From the NCBI GenBank assembly GCA_028289745.1, contig JANQOD010000273.1:1-7728 (forward strand): DNA of 7,728 bases, written 5' to 3'. Position numbers and translations under genes: made by a program. Source of the stretch: Allomuricauda sp. (GTDB taxonomy: Bacteria > Bacteroidota > Bacteroidia > Flavobacteriales > Flavobacteriaceae). The notes beneath the pieces were generated by a model. The model did not search any database, was not told the DNA's origin, and worked only from the letters and a program-made list of their open reading frames with translations. Positions 4,789 to 7,728 of this stretch are shown piece by piece (the first letter of the stretch is position 1; each line of letters begins with the position of its first letter).

Positions 4789-7176
4789 ATGGAACCTGAA
4801 AAATGTTACCATTGCGGTGATGACTGCGGAAAAGAAGCGGTACACTTCGATGAACGTAATTTTTGCTGTCACGGTTGCAAAACGGTCTATGAGATATTCT
4901 CCTCCAACGACCTTTCTTATTACTACGATTTGCAGGCCAGTGCCGGAGCCACCCCGAATGAGGTCAACGGTAGATACGATTTTTTAAACAATATCGACAT
5001 CGTCAAAAAATTGGTCGAATTTGATGCCGATGGCATTCAAGTGGTCAATCTGAGCATTCCCCACATACATTGCAGTTCTTGTATTTGGGTGCTGGAAAAT
5101 TTGAACCGACTGCTTCCCGCAGTGCGCACCTCACAGGTAGACTTTCCGAAAAAAACCGTTCGCATTACCTATCTGACACAAGATTTTTCATTGAAACAAC
5201 TGGTCACCATGCTATCTCGTATAGGATATGAGCCCTATATTTCGTTGGATGACTATGGAAAAAAGGCCAAAGCGATCGATCGTGCCCTGATCTACAAACT
5301 CGGGGTGGCCGGTTTTGCCTTTGGCAATGTGATGCTGCTGTCGTTTCCCGAATATTTTGAGGTAGAAGAGTTCTGGTTAGATCGATACAAGTTCGTGTTC
5401 AGATGGCTGATGTTCGCCTTTTCACTGCCTGTGGTGTTCTACGCTGCCCAAGACTATTTTAAATCGGCCTACAAAGGTTTGCGGTCGAGACTTTTAAACA
5501 TCGATGTGCCCATTGCCCTGGGCATTTTGGTGCTCTTTCTGCGCAGCACCGTCGATATCATCTTCGATTTGGGGTCGGGATTTTTTGATAGCCTTACCGG
5601 TTTGGTCTTCTTTTTGTTGTTGGGCAAGTTCTTTCAGCAAAAAACCTATGCTTTTCTCTCTTTTGAAAGGGATTATAAGTCATACTTTCCCATCGCGGTG
5701 ACAAAGCTTTCGGGGCAGGGACGGGAAGAAAATATCGAGGTCTACAAAGTACAGCAAGGTGACCGACTTTTGATACGGAGCCAAGAGATCATACCTGTCG
5801 ATTGTATTCTGCTAAAAGGAGATGCCCAAATCGATTACAGTTTTGTGACCGGCGAGTCACAGGCCGTTGAGAAGACCTCGGGCGATAAGTTGTTCGCGGG
5901 GGGCAAGCAGCTTTCGGGCGTGCTTGAGGTAGAGGCCCTGAAATCGGTATCACAAAGTTATCTCACCCAGTTATGGAGCAATTCAGTATTTGAAAAGAAT
6001 AAGGCCACTGAATTTCAGACCCTGACGGATAGCATTGGCAAACGGTTCACGTTGGCGGTATTGACCATTGCGGTAACGGCATCGGCCTATTGGCTTTACA
6101 TTGACCCGAGCAAGGTGATGAATGTCTTCACCGCGGTGCTCATCATCGCTTGCCCTTGTGCCATTGCTCTGGCGGCACCTTTTACCTTGGGCAATATGTT
6201 GCGCATTTTTGGCAAGCACATGTTCTATTTGAAAGACACCAATGTTTTGGAACGACTGGCCAAAGTGGGCACTGCTATCTTTGATAAGACCGGTACCTTG
6301 ACCACATCGAAATCAGATGCTATTTTTTACGAGGGAGTAGCACTTACACCTGAAGAAATGTCGTTGCTAAAGAACACGCTGCGTGCCTCTAACCATCCGT
6401 TGAGCAGATCATTGTACGATCTGTTGAAGGTCAACGAAATCATGACCTTGGACGAGTTTGAAGAACAGACCGGAAAAGGCCTTATCGGTAGGTCGGGTGA
6501 CCGATCGATAAAGGTGGGGTCATCGGCCTATGTGGGTGCTGACGAAAAAGAAAAAAATATAGGCACCCAAGTATTTGTGAGCGCCAATGATGGGTATAAG
6601 GGCAAATTTGTTTTTAAGAACAACTATCGAGCCGGAATTTTTCCATTATTTTCAAGATTGAAAAGGAGAATGGCCGTGGCCATACTATCGGGAGACAATG
6701 AGGGGGAAAAAGAGTATTTGACGGCCGTACTGCCAGAGAACACACCGATGTTTTTCAACCAAAAACCCGAAGATAAACTAGAGTTTGTCAAGGCGTTGCA
6801 ACAGAAACAAAAAGTATTGATGGTCGGTGACGGGCTCAATGATGCCGGGGCCTTGGCCCAAAGTGATGTGGGCATAGCGGTATCGGAGAACATCAATGTG
6901 TTTTCACCCGCCTGTGACGGAATCTTGAATGCGGACCAATTGGCAAGATTGGACGATTTTGTAAAAATGTCACGGCAGTCGATGAACATCATAAAAATGA
7001 GCTTCGTGCTATCGCTGTGCTATAATGTGATCGGACTTTATTTTGCCGTGACGGGTCAGTTGCAACCCGTAATCGCGGCCATTTTGATGCCGTTGAGCTC
7101 TATCAGTATCGTGGCCTTTACCACTGTGGCCACAAACGTTTTAGGGAAGAAATTTCATAATAGGGAAACACCATGA
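4789..7176 (+). CDS. ccoI: Copper-translocating P-type ATPase of the CcoI/FixI type (cbb3 oxidase assembly)
   Basis: This P1B-type ATPase in the inner membrane is predicted to export copper for cbb3 oxidase maturation. Numbering from this start (795 residues), the N-terminus has a cysteine-rich metal-binding domain (CYHCGDDC at 6-13; FCCHGC at 25-30), then an HMA-like domain with 'HCSSC' (Cys95, Cys98). Eight helices follow near 166-186, 200-220, 240-259, 268-284, 419-438, 446-465, 734-754 and 761-780. Key motifs are 'TGES' (354-357), 'CPC' (455-457), the phosphorylated Asp499 in 'DKTGT', 'NHP' (535-537), 'GDGLND' (680-685), 'YN' in helix 7 and 'MPLSS' in helix 8. All catalytic parts are intact. 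The frame is open from an ATG at 4729, but that ATG lies in the operator. Starts at 4777 (after GAAAGG) and 4783 remain possible. I prefer 4789 because it gives a 19-nt leader and family-like spacing to the first cysteine. The stop overlaps the next gene as ATGA. Confidence 0.93.
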   Translation: MEPEKCYHCGDDCGKEAVHFDERNFCCHGCKTVYEIFSSNDLSYYYDLQASAGATPNEVNGRYDFLNNIDIVKKLVEFDADGIQVVNLSIPHIHCSSCIWVLENLNRLLPAVRTSQVDFPKKTVRITYLTQDFSLKQLVTMLSRIGYEPYISLDDYGKKAKAIDRALIYKLGVAGFAFGNVMLLSFPEYFEVEEFWLDRYKFVFRWLMFAFSLPVVFYAAQDYFKSAYKGLRSRLLNIDVPIALGILVLFLRSTVDIIFDLGSGFFDSLTGLVFFLLLGKFFQQKTYAFLSFERDYKSYFPIAVTKLSGQGREENIEVYKVQQGDRLLIRSQEIIPVDCILLKGDAQIDYSFVTGESQAVEKTSGDKLFAGGKQLSGVLEVEALKSVSQSYLTQLWSNSVFEKNKATEFQTLTDSIGKRFTLAVLTIAVTASAYWLYIDPSKVMNVFTAVLIIACPCAIALAAPFTLGNMLRIFGKHMFYLKDTNVLERLAKVGTAIFDKTGTLTTSKSDAIFYEGVALTPEEMSLLKNTLRASNHPLSRSLYDLLKVNEIMTLDEFEEQTGKGLIGRSGDRSIKVGSSAYVGADEKEKNIGTQVFVSANDGYKGKFVFKNNYRAGIFPLFSRLKRRMAVAILSGDNEGEKEYLTAVLPENTPMFFNQKPEDKLEFVKALQQKQKVLMVGDGLNDAGALAQSDVGIAVSENINVFSPACDGILNADQLARLDDFVKMSRQSMNIIKMSFVLSLCYNVIGLYFAVTGQLQPVIAAILMPLSSISIVAFTTVATNVLGKKFHNRETP

Positions 7177-7616
7177 GAGAAAGAATTAAAAATATTGTGG
7201 AGAAATTGATGGGCAATCATATCCTGGCCCTGAGCATAGGCTTTGTATACCTATGGTTTGGTACGTTGAAGTTTTTTCCCGGAATGAGTCCTGCCGAAGA
7301 ATTGGCAAAAAATACGATCCAAGGGTTGACCTTTGGGTGGCTTCCCGATGAAACGTCAATCGTGTTGTTGGCCACCTTGGAGGTGATGATCGGGTTGTTG
7401 CTCATGCTCAATATCTTTAGGAAACAGGTCATTTTTGTGGCCATGGGCCATATCGCGTTGACCTTTACCCCAATGTTGTTTTTTCCGATGGAATCGTTCA
7501 AGGAGGCACCCCTGGTACCCACCTTGCTGGGGCAATATATCGGTAAAAACGTGATTATACTATGTGCATTGATCACCTTGGTAAGAAAGCATAAACGAAT
7601 AATTCCTCCCGTGTAA
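7173..7616 (+). CDS. DoxX-like four-helix membrane protein
   Basis: This 147-residue integral membrane protein has four hydrophobic segments at about 16-35 (ILALSIGFVYLWFGTLKFF), 61-80 (SIVLLATLEVMIGLLLML), 85-104 and 119-137. It ends with a basic tail (RKHKR). 'YLWFGTLKFFPGMSPAEELA' spread over 26-45 and 'ATLEVMIGLLL' in helix 2 are typical of DoxX/DUF417-like quinone-related or uncharacterised membrane proteins. The gene overlaps ccoI by ATGA and has a good Shine-Dalgarno (AGGG at 7162-7165, 7 nt before ATG), so it is translationally coupled to the copper pump. Position between ccoI and ccoS suggests a job in respiratory membrane function or oxidase assembly, but no catalytic motif is visible and family assignment is moderate. 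Confidence 0.82.
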   Translation: MRERIKNIVEKLMGNHILALSIGFVYLWFGTLKFFPGMSPAEELAKNTIQGLTFGWLPDETSIVLLATLEVMIGLLLMLNIFRKQVIFVAMGHIALTFTPMLFFPMESFKEAPLVPTLLGQYIGKNVIILCALITLVRKHKRIIPPV

Positions 7617-7634
7617 AAGATTAAAGACCAAAGA

Positions 7635-7682
7635 TGATATATGTCATTTTTTAGACCATTGGGTAAAAGTAGTTTTACGCGC
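7635..7682 (+). promoter_or_regulatory. Predicted Crp/Fnr-activated promoter of ccoS
   Basis: TGATATATGTCA (7635-7646) has TGA-N6-TCA spacing, with arms TGATA/TGTCA differing at one base. After exactly 23 bases TAGTTTTA (7670-7677) matches TAnnTTTG except for the last base. The predicted start is near 7682, with the palindrome centre (7640.5) at -41.5 and a 15-nt leader to the ccoS ATG. There is no TTG at -33. A 6-bp inverted repeat, GTAAAA-GTAG-TTTTAC (7663-7678), overlaps the -7 element. Confidence 0.7.
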
Positions 7683-7696
7683 AAATTCAGGTAGGT

Positions 7697-7728
7697 ATGA
7701 GCGTCATTTATGTGTTGTTGGCCATCAG
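7697..7728 (+). CDS. ccoS: CcoS, cbb3-type cytochrome oxidase assembly protein (3' partial)
   Basis: Only the first ten codons are inside the window, and they read MSVIYVLLAI. This matches the start of CcoS, a short single-helix membrane protein (usually 45-70 residues) whose genes lie next to ccoI and ccoN and which is needed for cofactor insertion into cbb3 oxidase. An AGG at 7689-7691, 5 nt before the ATG, is a suitable ribosome-binding site. The Crp/Fnr-type promoter upstream and the ccoI gene nearby strengthen the call. Because so few residues are visible, it rests partly on context; ccoNOP would be expected to follow. Confidence 0.82.
   Translation, partial: MSVIYVLLAI

Noticed and set aside
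6624..6992. 122-codon antisense open frame inside ccoI
   Set aside because: The sense strand encodes the essential GDGLND region of the ATPase; the antisense product has no recognisable domain.
7217..7684. 155-codon antisense open frame across the DoxX-like gene
   Set aside because: The sense frame encodes a coherent four-helix protein coupled to ccoI, and the antisense frame runs into the ccoS promoter without a plausible start signal.
1..7728. CRISPR array, tRNA, insertion sequence or prophage signals
   Set aside because: No regularly spaced repeats, tRNA-like sequence, transposase or terminal inverted repeats with target duplications were seen.

Overview
The window looks like a chromosomal piece of a marine-type Flavobacteriaceae bacterium (Bacteroidota). 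The reasons are protein character, mostly absent or weak Shine-Dalgarno sites, and promoters of the Bacteroidota type (TAnnTTTG -7 element). No tRNA, rRNA, CRISPR array, insertion sequence or phage gene was seen. The genus is not determinable by eye.

Region 1 (2-2562, + strand) is the end of a catabolic-looking operon. It holds the C-terminus of a lactonase-type beta-propeller protein, a type III (CaiB/BaiF) CoA-transferase, and a divergent mannonate-dehydratase (UxuA) family TIM-barrel enzyme. The genes are tightly packed (15-nt gap, then an ATGA overlap). A sugar-acid dehydratase relative coupled to a CoA-transferase is unusual, and the substrate cannot be told from sequence.

Region 2 (2563-2767) is the one sizeable intergenic stretch. 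It carries a degenerate copy of a dispersed intergenic repeat and an A/T-rich inverted repeat.

Region 3 (2768-7728) is a microaerobic-respiration locus. It contains a small two-helix membrane protein, a tandem-domain universal stress protein (-), a Crp/Fnr-family regulator (-), the copper P-type ATPase CcoI/FixI (+), a DoxX-like membrane protein (+), and the first ten codons of ccoS (+), a cbb3 oxidase assembly gene. The ccoNOP genes are expected just beyond the right edge, but this is inference.

The main discovery is regulatory. A near-identical palindrome of Crp/Fnr geometry (TGA-N6-TCA, consensus TGAyAwwTGTCA) occurs three times, upstream of usp, between the regulator and ccoI, and upstream of ccoS. 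Together these serve four promoters. In every case a -7-like element (TAnnTTTG or a one-base variant) begins exactly 23 bases after the palindrome, which puts the palindrome at about -41.5, the classical class II activator position. The copy between the regulator and ccoI lies exactly midway (29.5 bp each way) between two divergent -7 elements, so one operator appears to serve both genes. No -33 TTG element was found at the expected place in any of the four. The simplest model is that the Crp/Fnr protein, which keeps three of the four Fnr cluster cysteines, activates itself, the copper pump, cbb3 assembly and the stress protein when oxygen is low.
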